From positions 186,001 to 250,000 of the forward strand of contig NW_005178474.1 in NCBI RefSeq assembly GCF_000341285.1: DNA of 64,000 bases, written 5' to 3'. This DNA comes from Galdieria sulphuraria (taxonomy: Eukaryota; Rhodophyta; Bangiophyceae; Galdieriales; Galdieriaceae). Of the stretch, positions 54,357 through 64,000 are shown piece by piece; the stretch's first letter is position 1, and every line of letters begins with the position of its first letter. The notes under the pieces were generated by a model. That model saw nothing but the letters and a program-made list of their open reading frames with translations, searched no databases and was not told the origin of the DNA. Both the position numbers and the translations under genes were made by a program.

Positions 54357-57125
54357 TTACATATCTTCTTCATCGGGTTCTTCTACAATACCTTGCTTAT
54401 TATACACTGAACCATTTCCCATGTCCGTGGCACTTCTCTTCTTGGGAGTCACCTGAAAAGCCAGGCCACTACCTTCAGTCGCACGTGTTACTTGTACATG
54501 TGAGTGATTAGTCAACAGTCCCTTGATCAACCGTATACTAAGCTCTGTTGCAACATGCTTCTCAAGATATCTACGAATAGGTCGTGCACCAAAACTTGGG
54601 TCGTAAGCTTCTCGTAAAATGTAGTCGGCAGCACGATTATCCATAGATACTGTGATATCCCTCTCCTCCAATCTCTTTGCAACTTGATCTAACTGCAATC
54701 GAACAATTTGCCTCAACTCGTCTAGAGCAAGAGGCTTAAAGATAACAATATCATCCAGACGATTGAGAAACTCTGGACGAAAATGCAGTTTCACTTCCCT
54801 CATTACGGCTTCTCTTGTTCGATTGTCAATAGTTGCTTCTTTAGGAATAGAAACAACGGGAGTTCCCTCGTGATCTGACCCTTCTGAAAGTTCTGCCGGT
54901 CCCTTGGAACCAATATTCATCAAAAATTGAGCTCCCAAGTTACTTGTCAATATAATAACTGTATTGGTGAAATCTATGGTTCTTCCTTGATTGTCTGTCA
55001 GACGCCCATCGTCCAACACTTGAAGCAATACGTTCATTACATTACGATGAGCCTTTTCCACTTCATCAAATAAAACGACATTGTAAGGTCGTCTCAACAC
55101 TGCTTCAGTTAATTGACCACCTTCTTCATAGCCCACATAACCAGGAGGTGCACCAATGAGACGAGAAACTGAATGTTGTTCCATATATTCTGAACAATCA
55201 ATACGTACAACATGTTTCTCATCATCAAATAATTCTGCTGCCAATGCTTTTGCCAACTCTGTCTTACCAACACCAGTTGGACCTAAAAACAAAAAGGAAC
55301 CTAATGGTTGGGTAGGACGAGAAACTCCAGCTCTCGACCTAAGAACTGCTGCTGCTACAGCATCCACTGCCTCATCTTGACCAATGATTCTTTGATGCAA
55401 AGAAGCAGAAAGTGATAAAAGTCGTTCTGCATCACTCTGTGACAGCTTTGTCGTAGGAATGCCAGTCCATCTACTAACAACATCTGCTATTTGTTCATAA
55501 CCAACCACATCAGATAATAATTTACCACTTTCTTCATCGGTTTCCATAGCGTCAGTTTCCTTCTCCTTATCTATTTCATTCTTTAATGAGCGAATCCTTT
55601 CCTCTATTTCTGGAATAGCATAATATCTCAAATCTGCTGCTTGAACAGTATCTCGACGACGTTCAGCATCAGCAAGCTTGATCTTTAATGCATCCAGTTT
55701 GGTCATCATATCTTTCAGTTCATTCATCTTCCCTCTTTCAGACTCAAATCGGGCTTTCAGTGGCCTCAACTTCTCATTGACATTATCCAACTCTTCTTTT
55801 ACTGCCGCTAATCTTGCACGACTGGCTTCATCTTTTTCCTTCTCAAGAGCAGCAATTTCAATTTCTAACTGAAGTTTACGATGCTCTAGAGTATCAATGA
55901 CCTCGGGTTGGGAATCTAACTGCATTCTCACGTTTGCACAAGCTTCATCTACGAGATCAATAGCCTTGTCTGGTAAAAAACGGTTGGTAATATATCTAGC
56001 AGAAAGTTTGGCAGCTGCAACTAGAGCAGAGTCTAAAATGCGGACTCCATGATGCACTTCATATCGCTCCTTCAAACCTCTAAGAATACTGACAGTGTCC
56101 GGAACACTCGGCTCACTCACAAACACTTGTTGAAATCGTCTCTCAAATGCTGCATCCTTTTCAACATATTTTCGATATTCTTCCAAAGTAGTTGCTCCGA
56201 TACAACGTAATTCTCCCCTTGCCAACATCGGCTTTAACAAATTAGCTGCATCCATCGCGCCATCTGATTTTCCAGCACCTAAAACTAGATGTAACTCATC
56301 AATAAACAGAATAATCTTTCCTTCTCCCTCTTTCACTTCTCGAAGAACTGCCTTGAGTCTTTCCTCAAATTCACCTCGATATTTTGCTCCAGCTACCAAA
56401 GCTCCCATATCCAATGCATATAAACGGCAGTTCAAGTTCTCTGGAACATCTCCTCTTACAATACGTTGGGCAAGACCTTCCACAATGGCAGTTTTACCTA
56501 CACCAGGGTCTCCAATAAGAACAGGGTTGTTCTTTCTACGTCTACACAACACTCGTATCACCCTTCTTATTTCGTCATCCCGACCTATCACTGGATCCAG
56601 CTTGCCCTCTTCGGCAAGTGCTACAAAATCTTGGGCGTATTGATTGAGAGCGTCGTAAGTGGAGTCAGCTGCTTTGGAGTCAACCTTTCGATTACCTCGT
56701 ACGCTCTTGACGGCTTCTTCCAGCGCATGCTTTGTCAGATCTGCTGAGGAAAAACAAGCAATAACGTCCTTATCATCACAAAGAGCTATTAACAAGTGGT
56801 CCACTGCCAGATGAGTGTCACCCTGCTTCTTACGTAAAGATTGTGCATCTCTTATAACTTTAAGGAAAGACTGCGAGGGTGGTACAGTGGTTGGTGGGGG
56901 ATCTTGAGAAGGAAGCCTTATAACAGCTTTCTGCAACTCTCTACGTACGTTTACAGGGTCAGCTTTTGCTTTAGTAGCGACAGAGCTGGCAAGACCATGA
57001 TCTTCTGTAAATAAAGCTGCGGCCAAGTGGAGTGGAGTCAACTGTGAGTGTCCATTCTCCAACGCGAGCTCGTGTGATGCTTGAATAGCCTCTTGCGCTT
57101 TATCAGTCAAATTATCCAAATTCAT
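54357..57125 (-). CDS. HSP101: ClpB-type disaggregase, HSP101/Hsp104
   Basis: Hexameric AAA+ unfoldase that pulls apart heat-denatured aggregates. Single exon, 922 aa from the ATG at 57125; upstream in-frame sequence lacks homology. The Clp_N double repeat is followed by AAA-1 ([19 protein letters not shown]; Walker [16 protein letters not shown]), the coiled-coil M domain ([20 protein letters not shown]), and AAA-2 ([30 protein letters not shown]). The substrate loop [12 protein letters not shown] is present. The C-terminus ends EEPDEEDM, like cytosolic HSP101/Hsp104 tails that bind TPR co-chaperones. No transit peptide, so cytosolic. Confidence 0.97.
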   Translation of the reverse strand: MNLDNLTDKAQEAIQASHELALENGHSQLTPLHLAAALFTEDHGLASSVATKAKADPVNVRRELQKAVIRLPSQDPPPTTVPPSQSFLKVIRDAQSLRKKQGDTHLAVDHLLIALCDDKDVIACFSSADLTKHALEEAVKSVRGNRKVDSKAADSTYDALNQYAQDFVALAEEGKLDPVIGRDDEIRRVIRVLCRRRKNNPVLIGDPGVGKTAIVEGLAQRIVRGDVPENLNCRLYALDMGALVAGAKYRGEFEERLKAVLREVKEGEGKIILFIDELHLVLGAGKSDGAMDAANLLKPMLARGELRCIGATTLEEYRKYVEKDAAFERRFQQVFVSEPSVPDTVSILRGLKERYEVHHGVRILDSALVAAAKLSARYITNRFLPDKAIDLVDEACANVRMQLDSQPEVIDTLEHRKLQLEIEIAALEKEKDEASRARLAAVKEELDNVNEKLRPLKARFESERGKMNELKDMMTKLDALKIKLADAERRRDTVQAADLRYYAIPEIEERIRSLKNEIDKEKETDAMETDEESGKLLSDVVGYEQIADVVSRWTGIPTTKLSQSDAERLLSLSASLHQRIIGQDEAVDAVAAAVLRSRAGVSRPTQPLGSFLFLGPTGVGKTELAKALAAELFDDEKHVVRIDCSEYMEQHSVSRLIGAPPGYVGYEEGGQLTEAVLRRPYNVVLFDEVEKAHRNVMNVLLQVLDDGRLTDNQGRTIDFTNTVIILTSNLGAQFLMNIGSKGPAELSEGSDHEGTPVVSIPKEATIDNRTREAVMREVKLHFRPEFLNRLDDIVIFKPLALDELRQIVRLQLDQVAKRLEERDITVSMDNRAADYILREAYDPSFGARPIRRYLEKHVATELSIRLIKGLLTNHSHVQVTRATEGSGLAFQVTPKKRSATDMGNGSVYNKQGIVEEPDEEDM

Positions 57126-57240
57126 ATTGAAAAATCTCAACAATTTCTTAGCGATCTGAAAAGAGAAGCTATGCAGCAATTTAAAATCCCAAACAGAAAT
57201 GGCTGGAAATTTCTGGATCATTCCTTGAGGGCGCGTTTAC

Positions 57241-58493
57241 TTAGACTACCCTATACATCCAATGACGCTTATCGGCAATTTGTCCAAATTGAATGCTCGT
57301 CATCAATTCGTACAGTTGTTTCAATACGGGTCCAACTTGGTCCGGATTATTTCCAATGTTCATCACTCTACCTTGATATACAATACGACCCACGGGTGTT
57401 ATAACTACAGCTGTACCACAAGCGGCAACTTCATCAAAATGCGAAACTTCATCGATAGCAACCTTGCGATATTCGACTTGCAGGCCTAACTCCTCCTGTG
57501 CAAGTTGCATCAAAGACTGATTGGTAATACTTTTTAAAATAGACTTGGAATTGGGTGTTATAAAAGATTTCTTATTGTTACCAATAGCAATAAAGTTACT
57601 AGTTCCAAATTCTTCGATATACTTTCTTTCGACAGGATCCAAATACAGGTTTACTGGATAACCTTTTTCTTTCGACTGCATATACGGCAGCAAGTCTGCA
57701 GCATAGTTACCACCTACTTTCACGTTACCTACTCCTAAGGGTGCTGCTCTATCATAGTCTTCTGTTACTACTGCTGTTACAGGTGCCAGTCCTCCTTTAT
57801 AGTAATCACCCACTGGTACAACAAAGACAATAAACGTGTACTCATCCGAGGGACCCAATCCCACCCTTGCTCCAGAACCAAAGAGAAATGGACGAATATA
57901 TAAACTACCACCAGATCCATACGGGGGAATATACTCACAGTTCTCTTGTACTGCTCGAACCACGGCATTCAGGAACATCTCCTTCGGAACCAAAGGCATC
58001 ATGATTCTAGAAGCAGATCGTTGCAATCGTTCTGCATTCTTTTCGGGGCGGAAAATTCGAATGGAACCATCCTTACAAGCAAAAGCTTTCAAACCTTCAA
58101 AGGCAGCCTGTCAACGAAAACAACTACATTGAGCAACAAGAGGATGATTCAAGTTGTTAGTACCTGTCCATAGTGTAAAACTGTAGCTGCGATGGGAATT
58201 CTAATAGTGGTTTCTTTAGAAATTTCAAGTTCGCCCCAACAACCGTTTTGATATGTAGCACATACAAAGCAGTTAGTTGGCATAAAACTAAACCCCAAAT
58301 TTTTCCAGTCCAAACTAGCAGAAGATGCCCTTTGCAAAGACTGGGAAAGACATGAGACAGTTTTCTTCCTTGAACAACAAGCTAAAGTTCGGCTCTGTCG
58401 AGTGCTACTAGGTGAAATCAAAGCGCCTTCCTTTTTGTCAAACACTGGAGTGAAACTAGAGCCACCACCAACCAACCACGCCAATGCAATCAT
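57241..58493 (-). CDS. BCAT: Branched-chain amino acid aminotransferase
   Basis: Pyridoxal-phosphate enzyme for the last step of Leu/Ile/Val synthesis or first step of breakdown. Exons 58493-58164 and 58107-57241 (intron 56 nt) give 398 aa. Motifs: TVLHYGQAAFEGLKAF, IRIFRPEKNAERL, YIRPFLFGSGARVGL, GVGNVKVGGNYAADL with the PLP Lys, VAACGTAVVITPVGRI. The first 60 residues are Ser/Arg/Lys-rich with few acids (SPSSTRQSRTLACCSRKK) and are probably an organelle presequence. The gene shares a 77-nt divergent spacer with METTL16. Confidence 0.95.
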
Positions 58494-58570
58494 GAAAAAG
58501 GAAATCTATTGCTTCCAAGTGCCCGCTCATCGTGAAGCAAAGTATTTCAACTGTCTTTCACACAATAGGG

Positions 58571-59401
58571 ATGCCCTATGCTTCCAAGTTTTTCAACGGT
58601 GGACGCCCAGATTTTGGTAAACTGGCTCACTTAGACGATGAATTGGCTAAATACTATAGAAAGGGAAGGTTGGATTTTAGAAAGGAGAGTGTCTGTATTT
58701 CACTTACAAAGGCCATTTTCCAACACGAGTTCGGTTTGCGGTGGTCCATTCCGCCTGGCCATCTTTGTCCTGCAATACCTTCACGACTAGAATATCTATG
58801 TTGGATAGAAACACTTTTGAAATTCGAAGGTGATTTGCAACTACCCATTCGAGGTTTAGATATAGGAACTGGAGCAAGTTGTGTTTATCCACTTTTAGGA
58901 GCCAAACTTTTGGGGTTCTATTTTACTGCTACAGAAGTAGACCAAGAAAGTTATCAAAGTGCCTTGAAAAATATTCAGGATAATAACCTTGATTCACAAG
59001 TTGAAATAAGAAAAGCTTCTCAAGGTGAAATATTGCACGGGGTTATGCGAGGAACAGATACTTTCCATTTTGTTATGTGCAATCCTCCTTTTTTTGCAGA
59101 TATGAGTGAGTCAAGTAGTCATCCTTTCAGAGTGAAAACCGGAGATGGAAGGCAAATGGTTACGAGTGGAGGTGAAGTCAGTTTCATTTCACAGATGGCA
59201 CGAGAGAGCGTAGAATGGAGCCAAAATATTCGCTGGTTTACTTCTCTTGTCGGTAGAAAAAAGGATTTGGGTATTTTACAACGATACATTCAACAAAATA
59301 TTACAACAGAGGTCCGAAGGACGTGCTTGAAACAAGGTCGGACGAGTAGATGGATCATTGCTTGGAGTTTTAAGAGTCACGGAGCGTTGGTGACTGAATA
59401 G
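58571..59401 (+). CDS. METTL16: METTL16-type RNA N6-adenosine methyltransferase (DUF890)
   Basis: 276 aa from the ATG at 58571, chosen because it matches the family start; earlier codons in the frame lack an ATG. SAM-binding motif RGLDIGTGASCVYPLLGAKL and catalytic FVMCNPPFF (NPPF) are intact. FISQMARESVEW, SLVGRKKDLGIL, and CLKQGRTSRWIIAWSF match METTL16 and bacterial RlmF. In animals METTL16 methylates U6 snRNA A43 and MAT2A hairpins. The vertebrate-conserved C-terminal VCR domain is missing, so only the catalytic core is present. Confidence 0.95.
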   Translation: MPYASKFFNGGRPDFGKLAHLDDELAKYYRKGRLDFRKESVCISLTKAIFQHEFGLRWSIPPGHLCPAIPSRLEYLCWIETLLKFEGDLQLPIRGLDIGTGASCVYPLLGAKLLGFYFTATEVDQESYQSALKNIQDNNLDSQVEIRKASQGEILHGVMRGTDTFHFVMCNPPFFADMSESSSHPFRVKTGDGRQMVTSGGEVSFISQMARESVEWSQNIRWFTSLVGRKKDLGILQRYIQQNITTEVRRTCLKQGRTSRWIIAWSFKSHGALVTE

Positions 59402-59550
59402 CTAACCAGTTCGTATGTATCATGTTGTATCAAAGGCTATTTATAGTACTCTCTGCATAGTTGCTCTGGTCTAATTTTTAGTATGAAACTCTTATATTCC
59501 ATCAGTAAACACATTTCAGCAAAAGTATTGATGAATTCTTATTTTTTCCG

Positions 59551-60306
59551 ATGTCCTCTTCGAGTACCAAGCAGAGGCGAAAAACTGGAGTTGACCACGC
59601 AGTTCACGTAGTTGATCCCCTCACTCAACTAGCCGATGTTCGAAGCTTTGAAAGGTGTTGAGTTTGAGTTTGACAACAACCTGCTCAAATTGTGAAAATG
59701 GTTTAGGTTTATTCGTCAAAAGTCTATAGCAATGAAGCGCCTAAGACGTTGGAATTGGGTTTGTTTATTTTGAGCATTTGACATAACCCTATCCTAATTA
59801 AGTTTTGAATAGTTGATACTATTACCTCTCTTTATTAACCTATTCTATTGGGTAATGGAAGGTTTTCTTTTGTATCCTATCTCAAACTGGTTTTAGACGT
59901 ACAAGTTGATATACTGCGTTTTCAAGTTTCCAAAGGAACGTGTCTCCCTTATGCTGTAAGTATGAATAACTACATATTTTTCCTTTGATTCTTGACTTTT
60001 GTAGCCATTTTTGGACTTGGTTGTTATTTGGTGCATTGCCTGTTTCCTTGCTTATGGCTTCGGGTGTATATCGTGGAACTGTGACAGAGGTTTGTATTTA
60101 CCTTGTTTTATGCTACAAGGAAACCCATCTTGTTACTTAGCCAAGATTGTATGTCTCTCGACTGAATCGAGTACTTTCCCAATTTTATATTGCCTATGCT
60201 GAGGATGTAAGTAGCTGTCCCGATTTCATCCCTTTCTGCTGAAAACTGTTATGTAAAGCTTGGTCGATTACTTCGAACTGAAAGAGGTGGTTATGGAAAT
60301 GGTTGA
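59551..60306 (+). CDS. CNEP1R1/Spo7-like regulatory subunit of the nuclear-envelope phosphatase
   Basis: Seven tiny exons (59551-59654, 59707-59758, 59813-59851, 59897-59955, 60005-60089, 60141-60206, 60259-60306) join in frame to a 150-aa protein; every intron is 45-54 nt with GT-AG ends. The N-terminal helix DVRSFERFIRQKSIAMKRLR matches the DLKAFERRL start of CNEP1R1. Two membrane segments follow (WLILLPLFINLFYW and HFWTWLLFGALPVSLLMASG), then VYRGTVTEPRLYVSRLNRVL, SQFYIAYAED, and a short tail beginning LGRLL like the family DDTGKLIL. In yeast Nem1-Spo7 and animal CTDNEP1-CNEP1R1, this subunit activates the phosphatase that turns on lipin. Confidence 0.75.
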
Positions 60307-60438
60307 TTCTTGTGGACTTGTAGTTTTGACTTGTACAGAAACAAAACACGTAACATGTTCCCATAGAATAATAGATTGCTTGTTCATCATTGGACAAAGT
60401 GTGTGAGATTTCAGTTTTGGCCATCACTTTGGTAGACT

Positions 60439-61569
60439 ATGTTTCCAGTGAATATAGTAAAGACCAAGAATATGATTTACAACCCTTTAGGTCATAGTGG
60501 GTTGTTAGTTTCACGTTTTTCTTTTGGTTCTTGGGTTACCTTTAGCGAACAAGTCGATGCCGACACTGCCTACTTGTTGATGAAAAGAGCCTACGAGATA
60601 GGTTGCAACTTTTTTGATAATGCAGAAAATTATGCTGCAGGTGAAGCAGAAAAGATCATGGGATATGCTTTTCAACGAGGTGTTCAAGAAGGAATTTGGT
60701 CAAGAGAAGACTTGGTTTTCAGTACAAAGATATTTTTTGGTTCCAAAGGAGAGTTGGATTCCGTCAACTCAAAGGGTCTCACTAGAAAGCACGTTATAGA
60801 AGGACTTGGAGCATCTCTTCGAAGAATGGGTTTTGAATATGTGGATATTGTCTTTTGTCATAGGCCTGATCCACTGACTCCCATCGAAGAAACTGTTCGT
60901 GCTTTGAATTATGGTACGTTTATTACAGAACACAATCATAACGTAAATTGATATACTGGAATAGTGATCGAACAAGGAATGGCGTTTTATTGGGGAACGA
61001 GCGAATGGTCAGCTCAAGAGATTACTGAAGCGTGCAGAGTTGCTGACCTTTACAACCTCATAAGACCAATAGCAGAACAACCCCAGTATAATATGTTTCA
61101 TCGAAGACGTGTAGAAATTGAATATCAACCGCTTTATCGAGATTATGGCTTAGGAACTACGGTTTGGTCTCCTCTTTCTTGGGGTATTTTAACTGGAAAA
61201 TATAGTGGAAAAATAGTCCCTGCTGGTTCTCGTCTTTCCTTGGAGAAATACAAATTTTTTCATTCGAGAGCTTTTAGTGAGCGAATCTGGCAATTGGAAA
61301 AGACTGATGCGTTGAAACCATTGGCACAAGAACTAGGTTGTTCTGTTGCTCAGTTGGCACTTGCGTGGTGTGCCTGTAATCCTAGTGTTTCCACAGTCAT
61401 TACTGGAGCCACTAAAGTAGAACAAGTGGAAGAGAATTTTCATTCCATTTATATCATTCCAAAGCTCAATTCCAACTACCTTAAGAGAATTGATGAGATT
61501 ATTGGAACCAAGCCTGAACCAAGTGCAGAAACCAAAGCAGCCAGAAAAGTCCGTGGAATGGAACGTTGA
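60439..61569 (+). CDS. Aldo-keto reductase, voltage-gated K+ channel beta-subunit (KCNAB) type
   Basis: Exons 60439-60913 and 60965-61569 (intron 51 nt) give 359 aa; a second ATG at 60472 would give 348. NADPH-dependent (alpha/beta)8 barrel. Motifs: LGHSGLLVSRFSFGSWV, NFFDNA-ENYAAGEAE (Asp-Tyr of the tetrad), VFSTKIFFG (Lys), DIVFCHRPDPLTPIEETV, GMAFYWGTSEWS, EQPQYNMFHRRRVE, TVWSPLSWGILTGKY, and VSTVITGATKVEQVEENF. The agreement with animal KCNAB is residue-for-residue in long blocks. In algae and plants similar proteins act as aldehyde reductases. Confidence 0.95.
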
Positions 61570-61703
61570 GATGTTTTCTTTCATTATAGAATCTTTAGTC
61601 CATACGAAATTTTTTATTACTCTTACAAAGAACTGAGACGTCTTATTATTTGCATAATAGGAAAATAATATGTCCAAAGAATGTGATAATCACCATGAAA
61701 CTC

Positions 61704-62924
61704 TTACCATGGAGTCCCTATCATGAGATTTCCAGTTTTGATAAACTGTTGCAAAAGCGCCGATATAAAGAAGAATATCGCTACTCTTCCCATCCAACTT
61801 TCTGAAACTAGGAGAATTTGTTGCAATTTGTCATTCTGTACAATCTTCTCAAAACATTTACCGCGAATCGAGTCAGATAGCAATTGACTACAAGATTTCA
61901 ACCAAACCTTACAAAGCGGTTCCTTCGTATTGTTTATAGAGTCCACAACTTGTTGCCCTTGCTCATTCACTTGAAGTTCCATTCTTAACCTATTCATGAC
62001 GCTTTGCATCATTTCTTCGTTCATATCAACCATAACAAGGTTATCATAATGCTCTGTATCATGAGAGCGTTTTCGAGTTTGTGATATGAATTCTTTCATC
62101 ATCGAATCCACAACTGCTCTTCCAACATTAGTTTGACGAAGAAAAGAACTCGAGGATTCGCCAGCTTTAACCAATGAATCTATGTCGTTGGCCAAAGGCT
62201 TGAAATCCGTTGTCTCTCCCTGCTTTCTCCTGTTTGAAATATTTCCGAATAGCCAACTTTTTCTTTGTTGACGTTGCCCAACTCCCGCCTTCTCTATCAA
62301 TAGATACGCACAGATTAACCACAACAACAAGTAAAGAACAATACACTTGAGAAAGATACCACTAGAAAGATGCAAAAATAAACCAGAGTGGCCAATCACG
62401 TCCTCTTGAAACTCTTTGAGTGGAGTAACTAGTTGTTTGTCAGGAGATATAAAAGTTGTCGTGAATCTATTCGAAAGTGAATTGGCAGGTTCTATATTTC
62501 CTTCTTTGTCCATCACGGCCAATCTCGAAACGTCAAGCATATGATACGAAGCGTGTTTCCTAGTGACTCTATACCAAAGAGGACCTAGTAACGAGTGGAC
62601 AAAGTTCCCCATTTTCCTAACGTGTGACCCGACAACAACCAACAGACACAAGGTAAGTATATGCCTTCTTTCAAAATTATTTTTGTAATAAATATAACAC
62701 GGCAAAGTTCCCAGTATCCAATGCAATCGAGAAAACCTATTGAAACCAGCACCTTTCATACAACGTCTACTAGAATCAGTCACCACTACTTTTCGTCTAT
62801 CCAACTCGAAAATTCTTGGTTTCAAGCGTGTTGCCAATAAACGTGCACGCTTAAAATAGAAACGTTCATCACTAGCATAGTTACAGAAAACTTGCCAAGC
62901 CAGTCCCATCTTTGCTCTCATCAT
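61704..62924 (-). CDS. Unknown membrane protein
   Basis: 406 aa from the first ATG at 62924 (a start codon at 62954 would be TTG). Three hydrophobic segments: HILTLCLLVVVGSHV near residue 90, GIFLKCIVLYLLLWLICAY near 215, and VAIFFFISALLQQFI near the C-terminus. Long soluble parts between them are charged and include MMKEFISQTRKRSHD. A PEX3-like or other organelle-membrane role was considered, but no motif supports it. It sits 40 nt downstream of a glycosyltransferase on the same strand; a link is possible but unproven. Confidence 0.6.
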   Translation of the reverse strand: MMRAKMGLAWQVFCNYASDERFYFKRARLLATRLKPRIFELDRRKVVVTDSSRRCMKGAGFNRFSRLHWILGTLPCYIYYKNNFERRHILTLCLLVVVGSHVRKMGNFVHSLLGPLWYRVTRKHASYHMLDVSRLAVMDKEGNIEPANSLSNRFTTTFISPDKQLVTPLKEFQEDVIGHSGLFLHLSSGIFLKCIVLYLLLWLICAYLLIEKAGVGQRQQRKSWLFGNISNRRKQGETTDFKPLANDIDSLVKAGESSSSFLRQTNVGRAVVDSMMKEFISQTRKRSHDTEHYDNLVMVDMNEEMMQSVMNRLRMELQVNEQGQQVVDSINNTKEPLCKVWLKSCSQLLSDSIRGKCFEKIVQNDKLQQILLVSESWMGRVAIFFFISALLQQFIKTGNLMIGTPW

Positions 62925-62963
62925 CTCTCTTTCTCCTTTTTGAAGAAAATCCAATCCACATAC

Positions 62964-64000
62964 TCATCGATATGCCACTTTTGCAAACCNAAACAAAAAA
63001 TACCAAACTACATAAGCAATAGCAAAATAAAATAAACAACGTCCAAATAAAGTTGATATAAATGAATCTACACAACTGTTAGTATTCTCATAAGTGACAG
63101 GTTCCAAGTATAGAATGGACTCCATCGAGTCACATAGATAATTCAGTCCATAAGTTTCCATTCGAATCTTCAAAGATATTTCCAATGCTGCAGTATGATA
63201 AGACTCGAGATTACCAAACATATCCTGCAACTTGGTTGTCAATTCATCTAAAATAGAAATTCCCGAAGTGAATATGCTTTCACCAGCATGCGTTTCCGTC
63301 AAACGTGTTGCTACATCCAGCTGAACAGCTCCAGTTGCTACACATAATACAGGTTTTCCAAAATACAGCACTTCTTGAACCACATCTGATAAACAAGGAA
63401 CGACTACAATACCAACCATGGAACTGGAAAGAGCACAACCGAAAAGTTGCCTTTGTAGACTATAAAAGTTATTGGGGAGATGTTCAGGTTGTACATAAGA
63501 ACCATTCATCCACCAAAAACCAGTCAAAAGAGTATGAAGCTCATTGACGATAGATAAAGTGACAACTCTCGATAGATAGGCTCCTTCCAAATTGATCAAA
63601 ACTACTTGTTCTGAATAGAGTTTGGCAAATTCTATAGCAGAATTAGGTAAGGATTCTGTACATTGGGAAACAATGGGTCCTGATAGCCAATAATACGAGG
63701 ATAACGAGCGAGGAATTTCAAAAGCAAATGTAGTAGGAAATAGATAAATATGCTTTCTACAAAGAAGGTCTCGAATACTTCGATAACTATCAAGACCTTG
63801 ATACCAACGTAGTCTATTCAATTTGTGCAATGCAGGACTTGCGTGTAACTCATATAACCACTTTTGAAGTACAAACAATGCAGTCTGCAATAAAGTTGCA
63901 TTTCTAGAACCACCCGAAAGAGGCGGAGGCAAAAGGATATCTTTCAGTCCACTACTATCTGAAGAAATCGGAAATAAAGGTCCACAATATAATAAGAATA
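62964..64000 (-). CDS. Family-1 (UGT-like) glycosyltransferase, 5' truncated by window edge
   Basis: The frame is open from the window end to the stop at 62964 (about 345 aa). The C-terminal donor-binding domain is recognisable: GIVVVPCLSDVVQEVLYF, then GKPVLCVATGAVQLDVATRL, resembling the UGT box in which the sugar-nucleotide base sits. The C-terminus carries one membrane helix (FYFAIAYVVWYFLF), as in membrane-anchored UDP-glycosyltransferases. One unresolved N lies at about position 62990 inside the last codons. The N-terminal acceptor domain is outside the window, so the substrate cannot be guessed. Confidence 0.7.
   Translation of the reverse strand, partial: FLLYCGPLFPISSDSSGLKDILLPPPLSGGSRNATLLQTALFVLQKWLYELHASPALHKLNRLRWYQGLDSYRSIRDLLCRKHIYLFPTTFAFEIPRSLSSYYWLSGPIVSQCTESLPNSAIEFAKLYSEQVVLINLEGAYLSRVVTLSIVNELHTLLTGFWWMNGSYVQPEHLPNNFYSLQRQLFGCALSSSMVGIVVVPCLSDVVQEVLYFGKPVLCVATGAVQLDVATRLTETHAGESIFTSGISILDELTTKLQDMFGNLESYHTAALEISLKIRMETYGLNYLCDSMESILYLEPVTYENTNSCVDSFISTLFGRCLFYFAIAYVVWYFLFXFAKVAYR

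Overview
The window is protein-coding nuclear DNA from a eukaryote with a very compact genome. Genes sit tens to a few hundred bases apart on both strands. Most contain introns of about 37-76 nt with GT/GTAAG donors. The gene set is algal: bifunctional DHFR-TS, a CCT-domain regulator, a plant-type NAD kinase, a bestrophin-like chloride channel, cytosolic HSP101 and plant-type SHAQKYF MYB. The base composition is AT-leaning. This fits a cyanidiophyte red alga, most likely Galdieria. The organism call is inference, made without a database search. I see no prophage, retroelement, CRISPR array or rRNA, and I could not identify a tRNA.

Layout. 1-6.1 kb: 3' part of DHFR-TS (+), an RFC small subunit (+), an RMI1/TDRD3-type OB-fold protein (-) and a long-chain acyl-CoA synthetase (-). 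6.1-8.0 kb: mostly empty, with one doubtful small minus-strand gene. 8.0-16.6 kb: WW protein (+), an eleven-exon MBOAT lysophospholipid acyltransferase (-), TMCO1 (+), alanyl-tRNA synthetase (-), then DHX37/Dhr1 helicase and EBP sterol isomerase (both -), both cut by a 20-N assembly gap. 17-24.4 kb: CCT-domain protein (-), RtcB ligase (+), a P/U-type cyclin (+), a beta-CASP nuclease (-) and bestrophin (-). 24.4-26.1 kb: an AT-rich desert. 26.1-32.7 kb: an unknown CxxC/coiled-coil protein, NAD kinase and two unknown tail-to-tail proteins. 32.9-41.7 kb: CCT5 chaperonin, SPATA20/DUF255, DCAF13/Sof1, mitochondrial processing peptidase alpha and ARL8. 42.3-48.5 kb: TAF1, an SSXT-MYB fusion protein and the mitoribosomal protein mS38. 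48.6-58.5 kb: mRNA guanylyltransferase, TSR1, STRAP, an MTRFR-type release factor, HSP101 and BCAT. 58.6-64 kb: METTL16, a seven-exon CNEP1R1/Spo7-like gene, a KCNAB-type aldo-keto reductase, a membrane protein and a family-1 glycosyltransferase cut by the window end.

There is no operon logic. Neighbours are mostly unrelated housekeeping genes, although many are divergent pairs with short shared upstream regions. Themes that recur are ribosome biogenesis (DHX37, DCAF13, TSR1), RNA processing (RtcB, capping enzyme, beta-CASP nuclease, METTL16), ER and lipid metabolism (LACS, MBOAT, EBP, TMCO1, Spo7-like) and mitochondrial protein handling (MPP, mS38, release factor).

The most notable items are: an SSXT domain fused to a SHAQKYF MYB domain; an MPP alpha subunit that keeps the full zinc-protease site normally found only in beta; three small genes found only by exon-by-exon assembly (Spo7-like, mS38 and the first exons of SSXT-MYB); two GC-AG introns; a possible 25-nt intron; and a TAF1 bromodomain without its acetyl-lysine-binding asparagine. 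Exon junctions were read by eye and may be off by a base or two.
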